Shown here in pieces: positions 1 to 8,581 of a DNA stretch of 64,000 nucleotides. Numbering within the stretch: position 1 is the stretch's first letter; the number at the start of each line of letters is the position of its first letter. The position numbers and the translations under genes are program-made. Source of the stretch: Bacillota bacterium (lineage in GTDB: Bacteria; Bacillota; Sulfobacillia; Sulfobacillales; Sulfobacillaceae); contig JAIMBD010000001.1 in the NCBI GenBank assembly GCA_023511625.1, forward strand, positions 62,001-126,000. The letters run 5' to 3'. The notes below the pieces were generated by a model. That model had not been told where the DNA came from. It did no database searches and worked only from the letters and a program-made list of their open reading frames with translations.

Positions 1-67
1 TGGGCTCGGCTTCACAGGTGTCGATCAGGCTTTGACACAGCGCTTCGGCATAGGTCTTGACCGGCAT
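1..67 (-). CDS. 2-oxoacid dehydrogenase E1 component, beta subunit (N-terminal fragment, runs off window)
   Basis: Only the first 22 codons are in the window (MPVKTYAEALCQSLIDTCEA). The ATG at 65-67 follows a GAAGGAGGA ribosome binding site. The gene starts 42 bp after the E1 alpha stop, on the same strand. E1 alpha and beta are nearly always adjacent, and this N-terminus fits the TPP-dependent E1 beta family (pyruvate, acetoin or branched-chain 2-oxoacid dehydrogenase). The assignment rests mainly on the neighbour because so little of the protein is visible. Confidence 0.7.
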   Translation of the reverse strand, partial: MPVKTYAEALCQSLIDTCEAEP

Positions 68-109
68 GGCTCCTCCTTCTCGTCCCTAAAAAGGGCGTTT
101 TTACCCGGT

Positions 110-1120
110 TCACCGCAACACGTGGCGAAAGGTGTCCTCCGGCCGCGGATCAGGGGCCGCCAATGCAGCCTCGACTACGCGGTCGACAGCCGTCGACTGC
201 TCGCGGTCGAGCGCCTCTAACCCCTGCCGGTCGATCGCCCCGCGCTCGAGCGCCCGCCGCGCCAACAGCACGATGGGATCGCTCTCGGTGGTCCATTCCC
301 GCACCACCTCAGGGGCCGAAGCAGGGTCGAACACCCACCCGATCTGGAACCGTCCCCCCGTCAGCTGCGGCCACACCCCGTAACTGCCGGGCCAACGCGA
401 GGTGCGCGCCTCGATGAAGAAGGGCCCTTCCCCACGGTGCAGCCGCTCCATCAGTTGGCGCACCAAGTCGTGGACCGCGTCGTAATCGGTCCCGTCTACG
501 GCATGGCTCTCGATGCCAAACGGGCGCACCACCTCGGTCAAGGCCGGGGCTGCGTGCGTCGACGAGGGATACTGGCCCATGGCGCGATAGCGGGCCGGCA
601 CGCTGTTGTTCTCGCACAGGTAGAGCACCGGCAACTTCCAGAGCGCAGAGAGGTTCATGGTCTCGTAAAAGGCGCCTTCTTCCACTGCGCCGTCGCCGAA
701 CCAGCACACCACCACCTGTCCGGTCCCCCGCCGTTTGGCGGCCAAGGCCGTGCCCGCCGCCTGGGGAATGTTCCCGGCCACCAAGGCCGAGGTTACCGGG
801 ACGTTGCCCTCGGGCCAGGCAGCATGATAGCTGCCGCCGCGTCCGCCCACGAGCCCGTTGGCCTTGCCCAGGATCTCGGCCATGAGGGCCACGGGATCGG
901 CGCCGCGGGCCAAGAGGTGGCCGTGGTTGCGATGGGTGGTGTACATGTAATCGTCGCGCGGCACCGCATCCATGGCCCCAAGCGCCGTCGCCTCCTGGCC
1001 GTTGTACACGTGGTAGTGCCCTTCGAATTGTTCTTGCTCAAAGAGCTCGATCACCCGTTCTTCAAACCGCCGCATGAACAACATGCGGCCCAAAAGCTCG
1101 TGCACCCGCTCCACGATCAT
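110..1120 (-). CDS. Thiamine-diphosphate-dependent 2-oxoacid (pyruvate/acetoin/branched-chain) dehydrogenase E1 alpha subunit
   Basis: This 336-residue protein should decarboxylate a 2-oxoacid (or acetoin) with TPP and pass the acyl group to a lipoyl E2. It shows the family's N-terminal helix (MRRFEERVIELFEQ), the substrate loop THRNHGHLLARG, and the TPP motif that begins GDGAVEEGAFYE and ends CENN about 30 residues later. The ATG at 1118-1120 is preceded by GAAGGGGGA; the longer upstream reading frame lacks family similarity. E1 beta follows directly. E2 and E3 would lie beyond the left edge. The substrate cannot be told from sequence. The position at the end of a catabolic cluster with an aminotransferase suggests a 2-oxoacid made there. 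Confidence 0.88.
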   Translation of the reverse strand: MIVERVHELLGRMLFMRRFEERVIELFEQEQFEGHYHVYNGQEATALGAMDAVPRDDYMYTTHRNHGHLLARGADPVALMAEILGKANGLVGGRGGSYHAAWPEGNVPVTSALVAGNIPQAAGTALAAKRRGTGQVVVCWFGDGAVEEGAFYETMNLSALWKLPVLYLCENNSVPARYRAMGQYPSSTHAAPALTEVVRPFGIESHAVDGTDYDAVHDLVRQLMERLHRGEGPFFIEARTSRWPGSYGVWPQLTGGRFQIGWVFDPASAPEVVREWTTESDPIVLLARRALERGAIDRQGLEALDREQSTAVDRVVEAALAAPDPRPEDTFRHVLR

Positions 1121-1169
1121 TCCCCCTTCGTATGCCCTGAACGTTAAAGGCGCCGCGGCTCCGAGGCCC

Positions 1170-1913
1170 CTACCCCCGGCTGCGTGGCGTCCACGAAAGG
1201 ATGGCAGACCGGCGATGGTGCGGCCCTCCGTGGGCGTGCGCCAACAGCGCCTGCTCCAGTTCCGCCGCCTCGGGAGCGTTCGGCGGCACACCCAGCCGGG
1301 CCAACCACCTGCGCACCCCGTCTGGGTCCTCCCACGGCGGGCGGTGGTCTTCTTCCACGATCTCGATTTCCGGCTCTACGCCGGCCGCCCGGATGTGGGG
1401 CACCAGCTCCGCATACTGCGGCGGCGGCACGAGAGGCCGTCCCGTCCAGCGCGCCACCACCTCGGGGATCTGGATCGGGTCCACGTGCAGCGCCATGACC
1501 ACCCTGCGCGTTGCCAGGCGATCCAACGCCGCCACGAAGCCCACCGGGTCCTCGGCCAACTGCAGCACGTATCCGGCCAGGGCCACCTCCACCGGCGGGA
1601 CGTCTACCGAGGGCCAAGACCCCGGCACCACCACCACCTGGTCCTCGACACCGGCCTCGCCAAGATGCTGGCGCAACCGTTCCAGCATCTCCTCCGAGGG
1701 TTCCACGGCCCACACCCGACATCCCGCCCGCGCCAGGGGCACGGCAAACCGGCCCACTCCGGCCCCGATGTCGGCCACCGTCCGCTCCGGCCCAAGGTGC
1801 TCCAACACCCGTTGAAAGACCGGCGAATGCTGGGCCTCGCCCCGCCGATAGGCCGCGGTCAGCCCCTCGGCCATCCAGCCCGTGCGCCGGGCGTCGGGAT
1901 CGCGATCGGACAT
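1170..1913 (-). CDS. Class I SAM-dependent methyltransferase
   Basis: A 247-residue Rossmann-fold methyltransferase. Motif I VADIGAGVGRFA binds SAM near residue 47, the following strand ends in the acidic VEPSEE, and a motif II/III region follows (VALAGYVLQLAEDP). The substrate is unknown. The ATG at 1911-1913 was chosen over one six codons upstream because GAGGAGGG sits 8 bases before it. It lies 49 bp upstream of E1 alpha, so the two are probably co-transcribed. A hairpin at 1933-1952 and a terminator-like hairpin at 2042-2075 separate it from the genes before it, so it may have its own promoter. Confidence 0.85.
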   Translation of the reverse strand: MSDRDPDARRTGWMAEGLTAAYRRGEAQHSPVFQRVLEHLGPERTVADIGAGVGRFAVPLARAGCRVWAVEPSEEMLERLRQHLGEAGVEDQVVVVPGSWPSVDVPPVEVALAGYVLQLAEDPVGFVAALDRLATRRVVMALHVDPIQIPEVVARWTGRPLVPPPQYAELVPHIRAAGVEPEIEIVEEDHRPPWEDPDGVRRWLARLGVPPNAPEAAELEQALLAHAHGGPHHRRSAILSWTPRSRG

Positions 1914-1932
1914 CGGCAATTCCCTCCTCAAG

Positions 1933-1952
1933 CAAGACCGTATCCGGTCTTG
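1933..1952 (-). other. Perfect inverted repeat just upstream of the methyltransferase RBS
   Basis: CAAGACCG-TATC-CGGTCTTG forms an 8-bp perfect stem. It could be an operator for this transcript or a leader hairpin. Its arms end in AGAC/GTCT like the PucR-cluster sites, but with a spacer of 8 rather than 5, so I do not count it with them. Confidence 0.4.
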
Positions 1953-2041
1953 TCTGGATTTTCACACTTCCCAGCGGTCCCGGCAAGAGGCCATCGGCAG
2001 GGTTCTCCGTGGCCATCCCCATCGCGGGGCATAAACGACGA

Positions 2042-2075
2042 CGCCCTGTCCCAGACACCGGTCCGAGACAGGGCG
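2042..2075 (-). terminator. Terminator-like hairpin after the 353-residue protein gene
   Basis: CGCCCTGTC and GACAGGGCG form a perfect 9-bp stem around a 16-base loop, 22 bases past the stop codon. The T-run after it is short, so termination may be partial. Confidence 0.5.
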
Positions 2076-2097
2076 CTCCCTCGACTGGTCTGCTGGT

Positions 2098-3159
2098 CTA
2101 CTTCGTGACCACCCGCGCCGTGCCAGGAAACACGCGGCGGTTGGAAAACGGCTGCGCCACCGACGAGACCCCGGCGTTCGGCGCCCCTGCCACCACCACC
2201 AAGACATGGTCCGGCGAGCGCAGGAACGGTACCCACTCGTCGTCGGGATGTCCGGCCCGTTCCTCCGGAGTGGCCGGGCGCACGAAACCGATGGGCTGCT
2301 CGATGCCATCCTTGCCGACAGAGGCCAACCGGCCCCAAGTGTGTCCCGCATGTTCGTAGACCCAGCGCTGGACGTCGGCCCGGCTAAAGCCATGACGGGC
2401 CAAAAGCTGGGCGTGCTCGGGGCCCAGGATCAGGATGGCCCACTGTCGCGGCCGCACCATGACGCCGGTGCGATTGACGGTGTCGACCAGGTCTTGCAAG
2501 ATGTGTTCGGGGTTGCTGGTCTGGCGATTGTCGAGAAAGTCGACGCTGCGGACGTGCACCGCCGAAACCACGGTGTCCTCCGGCGCCCAGCCCAGGGCCA
2601 CGTGCAACGGCTCCCAGGGGCTATCCTCTTCGTTTTCGGCGATGCAAAGACCGTAGCGCACCGGGGTGCCTTGGGTGGCTTGGTCTAGTTCGTGCGGCCG
2701 CAGGCCAAACACGTTGGCGATGATCAGGCGAATGGCGCGGCCGACGGTGGCGTTGGCCCGAAATCCCGGACCGAGCACGTTGCCGGCGGCGTTGAAGCCC
2801 AGCGTTCGGCGCAACGGGCCGTTGACGATGAGGAGCGGGCCTCCGCCGGTGGTACTTTGCCAGGCCCCGAAATAAGCGGCGTCCTCGCGCACCACCGCCT
2901 CGAAGGCCGCCAGCACCACCGGAAAGTATTCTGGCAGACACCCGGCCATCACCGCGTTGATGGCCGCCAATTCCACTGTGCACTCGCGCCCTACCGAATC
3001 CAACCGATACAGCACCTCGTCGCGGGCGCGGGGGGTGGTGGCTAGGAACGCCTCCACGCGGGACGGCGTGGGAGGAACGACCGGCAAGCCGTCGGCCCAC
3101 CCTTGTTCGAAGAAGTATTCCATGGCTTCCACCGCCGCGCGGGCGTCTGGTTCGGCCAT
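2098..3159 (-). CDS. Conserved protein of unknown function, paralogue of the UGSC-adjacent protein at 6777-7841
   Basis: A 353-residue soluble protein, clearly homologous end to end with the product of 6777-7841. I do not recognise a characterised family. Shared blocks include GRECTVELAAINAVMAGC (two cysteines), FGAWQSTTGG / IGAWQSTTGG, GFRANATVGRAIRLII, CIAENEEDSPWEPLH and AGAPNAGVS near the C-terminus. The conserved cysteines next to a UGSC selenoprotein gene suggest a redox or thiol-linked enzyme; this is inference. The ATG at 3157-3159 has AAGGAGG seven bases upstream, and the length then matches the paralogue (354). It is part of the minus-strand catabolic cluster. Confidence 0.75.
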   Translation of the reverse strand: MAEPDARAAVEAMEYFFEQGWADGLPVVPPTPSRVEAFLATTPRARDEVLYRLDSVGRECTVELAAINAVMAGCLPEYFPVVLAAFEAVVREDAAYFGAWQSTTGGGPLLIVNGPLRRTLGFNAAGNVLGPGFRANATVGRAIRLIIANVFGLRPHELDQATQGTPVRYGLCIAENEEDSPWEPLHVALGWAPEDTVVSAVHVRSVDFLDNRQTSNPEHILQDLVDTVNRTGVMVRPRQWAILILGPEHAQLLARHGFSRADVQRWVYEHAGHTWGRLASVGKDGIEQPIGFVRPATPEERAGHPDDEWVPFLRSPDHVLVVVAGAPNAGVSSVAQPFSNRRVFPGTARVVTK

Positions 3160-3223
3160 GCTCTCGCCTCCTTGACGACACCATAGACGACACGAAAGAG
3201 GGGAAAACGCCACCCCCGAGGCC

Positions 3224-4099
3224 TTACGACGGCGGCAGATGGCGCTGCAGGAACTCTAAGATCACGGCTTTGACCGGCGGCTGCCAGGGCTCGGGATGGG
3301 TGGTGTGCCCCACACCCGGCAACGTCACCAAGGTCACCTCGACCCCCTGGCGGATGAGCGCCTCGTACAGCAGTTCGGATTGGTTGTAGGCCACGATTTC
3401 GTCCTGGTCGCCGTGGATGAGGAGGAACGGGGGCAAGGGGCCTTGACCGATGTACGCCAAGGGGTTGGCCTGCGCCGCGAGCTCCCGGCGCTCAGCCAAG
3501 GGGCCGCCCAAGAGCAGCGCTTCGGCCGACTGGGGACCGGCGTGGTTAAGTTCGGACGGATAGTCCAGCTGGGCCAGGAAATCGGTCGGGGCCGCAATCG
3601 CCACCACGGCGCTGACAGCGCTCGACACCCCCGGCCAGGTTTCAGTGGTGAAAAGGTCGGTGCCGCTGGTGGTCCCTGCCAGCGCCGCCAAGTGCCCGCC
3701 TGCCGATTGGCCCATGACGGCGATGCGGTCCGGGTCGATGCCATAGCGGTCGGCATGGGCCCGGAGGTAGCGGATGGCCGTCTTGACATCCTCGATCTGC
3801 GCCGGGAATTTGCTCTCCCCACTGGTGCGATAGCGGGCGCTGGCCACCACGTAGCCGGCTTCGGCAAATCCCATCAGCCACGGAATGGACACCGCGTGCC
3901 CGACCGACATCCACCCGCCGCCTTCCAACCACAGCAGGGCGGGACGCTGGCGCCCATCGGCCCAAAACGGCTTGATGACGTGCATGGTCAGCGCCATGTT
4001 GATGGGTCGACCCGGATACGGGTACACCTGGCCATACACCACATCGGTGATCAACGCCAGGCGGTCGACCGTCTTGGTCACCGGCAGGGTCTTTTTCAT
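3224..4099 (-). CDS. Alpha/beta hydrolase (BD-FAE / esterase-lipase type)
   Basis: A 291-residue alpha/beta hydrolase without a signal peptide, expected in the cytoplasm. The nucleophile elbow is GQSAGG, the acid residue is probably in HGDQDEIV, and the histidine in LPGVGHTTHP. The oxyanion block is EGGGWMSVG rather than the usual HGGG. The family hydrolyses short-chain esters or acylated metabolites; the substrate here is unknown. The start has AAGGAGG ten bases upstream. It lies between the alcohol dehydrogenase and a UGSC-associated paralogue with short gaps, so it probably belongs to the same catabolic operon. Confidence 0.85.
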   Translation of the reverse strand: MKKTLPVTKTVDRLALITDVVYGQVYPYPGRPINMALTMHVIKPFWADGRQRPALLWLEGGGWMSVGHAVSIPWLMGFAEAGYVVASARYRTSGESKFPAQIEDVKTAIRYLRAHADRYGIDPDRIAVMGQSAGGHLAALAGTTSGTDLFTTETWPGVSSAVSAVVAIAAPTDFLAQLDYPSELNHAGPQSAEALLLGGPLAERRELAAQANPLAYIGQGPLPPFLLIHGDQDEIVAYNQSELLYEALIRQGVEVTLVTLPGVGHTTHPEPWQPPVKAVILEFLQRHLPPS

Positions 4100-4140
4100 C
4101 GCCTGACCGCCTCCTTCCTCAGCCGCCCCTTCTCGAGAGG

Positions 4141-5277
4141 TTACGGCCGCATCACAGCCACCGCGCGGCCTACGATCTGGCCCCGAGCCAACCGTTCGTA
4201 GGCCTCAGGCACATCCTCTAGCCTCACGCGCTCGGTGATGATCTCCGACGGGCGAATGCGTTGGGCCGCAGTCAGGTCGACGATGGTGGGCATGTCCGCG
4301 CCCGCCCGCGCCCCGAACGAGCCGACGATGCGAATCCCCCGCCGCACGACATGGGTGATGGGGACCGGCGCCGAGGCGTCGCCGGGCGCAATGCCCACCG
4401 CCACCAAGGTCCCGCCATCGCGCACCATGCCCAGAGCCTGGGCGAAGGTCTCCGGGCGGCCCAAGACCTCAAACGCCACGTCCACTCCGCGCCCGCCGGT
4501 CCGTTCCCGCACGGCCCGCACCGGGTCTTCTTGGGCGCTATTGACGACATCGGTGGCGCCGAGCCGCCGCGCGGCCGCGAGCTTCTCCTCGCGCACGTCC
4601 ACGGCTATGACCTCCAGGGCCCCGAGCATGCGGGCCAGCTGCACCACCGTGCTGCCCACGCCGCCCACCGCCACCACCGCCACCCGGGCACCGGGGCGGA
4701 CGTCGCCCGCCCGGCGGACTGCCCCGTAGGCCGTGAACACGGCGCACCCGAGGATGGCGCTGTCGGCCAGTGGCACCGCGGACGGCAAGGGGAAGACGCT
4801 GGTGGCGGGCACCACGCAGTACTCTGCCATCCCGCCCATCGAATACATGGCCAAAGGCGAGCCGTCAGCGCGGTGTAGCCGCGTCTCGCCGTCGTAGAGC
4901 GTGCCCCTAAGCCGGTTGAGTTGGAAGAAGCGCTCACAGAGATCGTCGCGGCCCTGCCGGCACGCCCAACAGGTGCCACACGGCATGATGAAGGGACTCA
5001 CCACGGCCTGGCCCACGGCCACAGAATCCACACCGGGCCCAACCTGCACCACCGTGCCGGACACCTCGTGGCCCACCACCGCCGGCGTGGGGAAGGCCAC
5101 TTCGCCGCGGATCACGTGCAGGTCGGTGTGGCAGACCCCGCAGGCCTCCACGCGCAAGAGGACCTCCCCCGCCCGGGGCACCGGAACCGGAATCGTCTCG
5201 ATGCGCAAGCGCTCTCCTGCGCGTTCCAGCACCGCCGCGCGCATGGTGCGGGGCAGCGCCTCCGCCTCGCTCACCAT
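4141..5277 (-). CDS. Zinc-dependent alcohol dehydrogenase (MDR superfamily)
   Basis: A 378-residue medium-chain dehydrogenase. The catalytic zinc ligands are visible in CGVCHTDLHV and VVGHEVSG, and the structural zinc cysteines in CGTCWACRQGRDDLC. The NAD(P)-binding turn is VAVGGVGSTVVQ, with an acidic VDV afterwards that favours NAD. It should oxidise an alcohol to an aldehyde or the reverse. Its ATG overlaps the upstream aldehyde dehydrogenase stop (ATGGTGA), which indicates translational coupling. The pair could convert an alcohol through the aldehyde or semialdehyde. The substrate is not evident. Confidence 0.9.
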   Translation of the reverse strand: MVSEAEALPRTMRAAVLERAGERLRIETIPVPVPRAGEVLLRVEACGVCHTDLHVIRGEVAFPTPAVVGHEVSGTVVQVGPGVDSVAVGQAVVSPFIMPCGTCWACRQGRDDLCERFFQLNRLRGTLYDGETRLHRADGSPLAMYSMGGMAEYCVVPATSVFPLPSAVPLADSAILGCAVFTAYGAVRRAGDVRPGARVAVVAVGGVGSTVVQLARMLGALEVIAVDVREEKLAAARRLGATDVVNSAQEDPVRAVRERTGGRGVDVAFEVLGRPETFAQALGMVRDGGTLVAVGIAPGDASAPVPITHVVRRGIRIVGSFGARAGADMPTIVDLTAAQRIRPSEIITERVRLEDVPEAYERLARGQIVGRAVAVMRP

Positions 5278-6701
5278 CGCTCCACCACCACTTTCTTGCG
5301 GGTGTAGAACTCCACGCCGTCCGGCCCGTGCAGGTGCAGGTCCCCGAAGAACGACTCGCGCCACCCCGAGAAGGGGTAGTAGGCCAGGGGCTGCGCCACC
5401 CCAACGTTGACGCCCACCATCCCACACTGCACCCCCTCCCGGAACCGGCGCGCCGCCCGCCCGGATTGGGTGAAGATGGCGGCCATGTTGCCGTAAGGAT
5501 TGGCCTCGATGATGCGGAGCGCCTCCTCTAGGCTTTCGGCCTGCATCACGGAGAGGACCGGGCCGAAGATCTCCTCCCGCCCCACGGCACTCGACGGCGT
5601 CACTGCATCGAGGATGGTCGGTCCGAGGAAGAAGCCCGGCCGCTCCAAGTACCCCGGACGGCCATCGAGGACGACCCGCGCCCCCTCGCGCTCGCCCTGG
5701 GCGATGTAGCCGCACACGCGGTCGCGGTGCTCGGCCCGAATCAAGGGACCCACGTCGACGCCGGGCTCGTCTCCTGGCCCCACCTTCAACCGCCGTGCCG
5801 CCTCCACCACCTGGTCCAGCAAAGGCCGGTAGGCCTCGCCCACCGCCACCACCACGCTGCCCGCCAGGCAGCGCTCGCCGGCGTTGCCAAAGGCCGAATT
5901 GATGACGGCGGGGACAGCTTGCGCCCAATCGGCGTCCGGCATCACCACCAGATGGTTCTTGGCCCCGCCTGCCGCCTGCACGCGCTTGCCGGCCTGGGCC
6001 GCCGTCTCGTAGACCCGGCGGGCAATGGCCGCCGAACCCACAAACGACACCGCCGCCACGGCTGGGTGTTCAACCAGCTGGTTCACTACCCGCCCGTCGC
6101 CGTGCACCACGTTGATCACCCCGGCCGGGATTCCCGCTTCCAGCGCCAATTCCGCAAGCCGCACGGCCCCGAGCGGAGTGCGCTCAGAGGGCTTGAGCAC
6201 CACGGTGTTGCCCATGACCACCGCCAGCGGCACCATCCACAACGGGATCATGACCGGAAAGTTGAAGGGGGTGATGCAGGCCACCACGCCCACCGGTTGG
6301 CGGTACCAGAGTTGGTCGACTTGGCCGCCGACGTTCGGCAACGTGCGCCCCTGGATGTGAGTCGCCGCACCGCAGGCGAAGTCCACCACCTCCAGGCCCC
6401 GGCGCACCTCGCCGCGGGCCTCCTCCAAGGTCTTGCCGTGCTGGTGCGTGACCAGCGCCGCCAGTTCCTCAAAGTGCTCTTCGAGCACCGCCTTGTAACG
6501 GAACAACAGGCGCACCCGCTCCAAGGTGGAGACGCGCGCCCATTCGCGACCGGCTTCCACTGCTGCCGCCACTGCCTGCTCCACCACTTCTGGCCGAGCC
6601 TGCGGAACGGCGTCGAACACCTCCCCTCGCGCCGGGTCGAACACCGGCCACTGGCCCTCGCCATCCCATACCTCGCGCCCCTTGATGATGTGTCCTCGCA
6701 T
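5271..6701 (-). CDS. mmsA: Methylmalonate-semialdehyde dehydrogenase (CoA-acylating)
   Basis: A 476-residue aldehyde dehydrogenase of the MmsA/IolA branch. It oxidises malonate- or methylmalonate-semialdehyde with NAD and CoA, releasing acetyl- or propionyl-CoA. Branch-specific signs are VACITPFNFPVMIPLWM, the catalytic cysteine (about residue 278) in GNAGERCLAG, and the C-terminal FSGWRESFFGD. The ATG at 6699-6701 follows GGAAGG. With the class III aminotransferase upstream, the cluster could degrade beta-alanine or beta-aminoisobutyrate; that pathway is inferred, not shown. Confidence 0.9.
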   Translation of the reverse strand: MRGHIIKGREVWDGEGQWPVFDPARGEVFDAVPQARPEVVEQAVAAAVEAGREWARVSTLERVRLLFRYKAVLEEHFEELAALVTHQHGKTLEEARGEVRRGLEVVDFACGAATHIQGRTLPNVGGQVDQLWYRQPVGVVACITPFNFPVMIPLWMVPLAVVMGNTVVLKPSERTPLGAVRLAELALEAGIPAGVINVVHGDGRVVNQLVEHPAVAAVSFVGSAAIARRVYETAAQAGKRVQAAGGAKNHLVVMPDADWAQAVPAVINSAFGNAGERCLAGSVVVAVGEAYRPLLDQVVEAARRLKVGPGDEPGVDVGPLIRAEHRDRVCGYIAQGEREGARVVLDGRPGYLERPGFFLGPTILDAVTPSSAVGREEIFGPVLSVMQAESLEEALRIIEANPYGNMAAIFTQSGRAARRFREGVQCGMVGVNVGVAQPLAYYPFSGWRESFFGDLHLHGPDGVEFYTRKKVVVERW

Positions 6702-6776
6702 GTCACCCAACCTTCCGCAAAAATGGTCTCGCCGTCTTGGCCATCCCCTGGGGACGGTCTTCACGGCCCCCGCCCT

Positions 6777-7841
6777 TCAGTTCCCTTCCACCCGCGCGTG
6801 ACCCGGCACCTTGCGCCAGCGGGTCGAGAACGGCTGCGCCACGGCCGACACCCCGGCGTTCGGCGCCCCTGCCACCACTACCAACACCTGCGAGGGGTCT
6901 CGGAACGGCCGCATCCAGGCCGTCTCGTCGCGGCCAGCCCGCTCGGCTTCGGTGCTGGGACGCGCGAATCCCAACGGCGGCTCGGTGGCGTCTTTCCCGA
7001 CCGCGCGAAGCTCGGCCCAGGTCTTGCCCGCCCGCTCCGCCACGTAGCGCTTGACCTCGGCTTTGGACCACCCGTGACGGGCCAGGAGCTGGGCGTGCTC
7101 GGGGCCCAAGATGAAAAGGGTGCACTGCTCAAGCCGCCGCAGCGCCCCACTGCGGGAGGCGGTATCGACCAGGTCGTTCAGCAGCGCCTCGGGGTCCGCC
7201 GTCTGGCGGTTATCGACAAAATCGATGCTGCGCACGTGCAGGGCCGAGACGACATCAGCCGTGCGGTCGTAGCCCAGTTCGGTGTGCAACGGCTCCCACG
7301 GACTGTCTTCTTCGTTTTCCGCAATGCAGCAGGTATACTTGGCGGGCGTGCCCTGGGTGCTTTGATCCAGGCCGTGCGGTCGAATCCCGTAGGCGTTGAG
7401 GATGATGAGGCGAATGGCACGACCCACCGTGGCGTTGGCCCGAAAGCCGGGCCCGAACACGTTGCCGCGGCTGTTGAACCCAAGCCGCTGCCGCACCGGC
7501 CCGTTGACCACCAGGATCGGGGCCCCGCCGGTGGTACTCTGCCACGCCCCGATCTTGGGGGATCCTTCGTCGATAACCGCCTCCAGCGCCGCCAGGACCA
7601 CCGGGAAATATTCCGGCCGACAGCCGGCCATCACCGCGTTGATAGCCGCCAGCTCCACCGTGCACTCGCGTCCCACGTGCTCCATGCGCCAGATCACCTG
7701 GTCCGGCGGACGGCGCGTGGTGGCAAGAAACGCCGCCACCCGCTCGGGATCTGGCGGCACCACCGGCCAGCCGTCTGTCCACCCCTGGTCGTAGCAGTAC
7801 TCGATGGCTGCCATGGCCGCCTCCAGGTCCCCATGTGGCAC
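6777..7841 (-). CDS. Conserved protein of unknown function, directly downstream of the UGSC selenoprotein
   Basis: A 354-residue protein paralogous to that at 2098-3159. The GTG at 7839-7841 was chosen because AAGGAGG lies six bases upstream and the length then matches the paralogue. The longer open frame upstream overlaps the UGSC gene and is not coding. Conserved features are GRECTVELAAINAVMAGC, GAWQSTTGG and CIAENEEDSPWEPLH, with an extra cysteine just before the last block (TCCIAEN). There is no signal peptide or membrane span. Function is unknown; its place after a selenoprotein and its conserved cysteines suggest a redox partner or substrate enzyme. Confidence 0.75.
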   Translation of the reverse strand: MPHGDLEAAMAAIEYCYDQGWTDGWPVVPPDPERVAAFLATTRRPPDQVIWRMEHVGRECTVELAAINAVMAGCRPEYFPVVLAALEAVIDEGSPKIGAWQSTTGGAPILVVNGPVRQRLGFNSRGNVFGPGFRANATVGRAIRLIILNAYGIRPHGLDQSTQGTPAKYTCCIAENEEDSPWEPLHTELGYDRTADVVSALHVRSIDFVDNRQTADPEALLNDLVDTASRSGALRRLEQCTLFILGPEHAQLLARHGWSKAEVKRYVAERAGKTWAELRAVGKDATEPPLGFARPSTEAERAGRDETAWMRPFRDPSQVLVVVAGAPNAGVSAVAQPFSTRWRKVPGHARVEGN

Positions 7842-7959
7842 CCCCACGCCTCCTTCCCCCCTTTCGCGCGCCGGGCACGGCAGGTGCAGGACGCCGGAAC
7901 CACTCGCGCCCCGCCCTGCACCCTCGCACGCCGGCCCCAAGGACACCGGTCCGGCGGCT

Positions 7960-8496
7960 TCAGTGCCCGCCGGACGTTCCCAGGAGAATCTCCAACACTT
8001 GCGGAAGGGCTTCCTGGGCGCGCTCGCGAATCTCCGCGTCATCCAGGTTGGCTACCGGATGGTGGACGACCGCGTAGCGGAACCCCGGGAACCCCTGCAC
8101 TTTGGCCATCGCATCGGCGCTGGCCCGCAAGGCGTCGGTACAAATTGCCGCCGCTGGAGTGCCTCGCTTCTCCAACAGCACCGCGTCGGCCACACTGGCC
8201 GCACTGCACGACCCTCAGTCGCCGACGGCCACCAACACCGCGTCACACGACTGGGCCAACTCGTCGAGGATGGGCTCCGGCCCGGGTAACCCTTGAACCG
8301 GCTTTTGCCGCAGCACCACCTCGCCCAGCTGGTAGCGCTCCTTCAATTCGTCGACGACCGCTTCCAAAAGCCGCCGGGCATTGGGCTTGGTGTTGTCCAA
8401 AAGCCCGAGGCGGCAGCCGTCGAGCGTCTTGAGGCGCTGCGAGAGCTGAACCGTCTGACTGCGCGTGCGCCCCGTCGGATCCATAAACAGCGACAT
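7960..8496 (-). CDS. UGSC-family selenoprotein, with in-frame TGA read as selenocysteine
   Basis: The frame runs 93 codons from the ATG at 8494-8496 (AAGGAGG seven bases upstream), meets TGA at 8215-8217, and continues 84 codons to 7960. The residues around the TGA read VAVGD-U-GSCSAASVADA. That is the U-G-S-C signature of a family known from selenoproteome surveys, whose biochemistry is unknown to me. The motif resembles a CxxC redox centre. A hairpin at +6 to +37 after the TGA (8178-8209) fits a bacterial SECIS. The alternative, two broken ORFs, is unlikely because both halves are in the same frame and the motif is intact. It sits between the aminotransferase and the 354-residue protein. 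Confidence 0.85.
8178..8209 (-). promoter_or_regulatory. Candidate bacterial SECIS element of the UGSC gene
   Basis: On the mRNA the stem is GGCC-AGUGU-GGCC plus an outer C-G pair, a bulged A and a further G/U-containing helix with one mismatch. The apical loop lies at +19 to +23 from the UGA, within the distance SelB tolerates in bacteria. The loop carries GU. Confidence 0.6.
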
Positions 8497-8526
8497 CAAC
8501 GGACCTCCTTCCGGGACAGACTCCCT

Positions 8527-8553
8527 CCTGCAGGCGGCACGACCGCCTGCAGG
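8527..8553 (-). other. Strong hairpin between aminotransferase and UGSC genes
   Basis: CCTGCAGGCGG-CACGA-CCGCCTGCAGG is a perfect 11-bp stem with a 5-base loop. It has no T-run. In this operon position it is more likely an mRNA processing or stability element, or a leaky terminator, than a full stop. Confidence 0.55.
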
Positions 8554-8581
8554 TCCCTCCCTACCTCCCCGTCCGCCCCAT

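Noticed and set aside
1933-1952. Fourth PucR-type site before the methyltransferase
   Set aside because: The AGAC/GTCT arms are separated by 8 bases, not 5, and there is no second site at 32-33 bp.
7960-8499. Two separate short ORFs (or a frameshifted pseudogene) instead of one UGSC gene
   Set aside because: Both halves are in the same frame, separated by a single TGA in an otherwise intact UGSC motif with a downstream hairpin. A pseudogene would not keep these.
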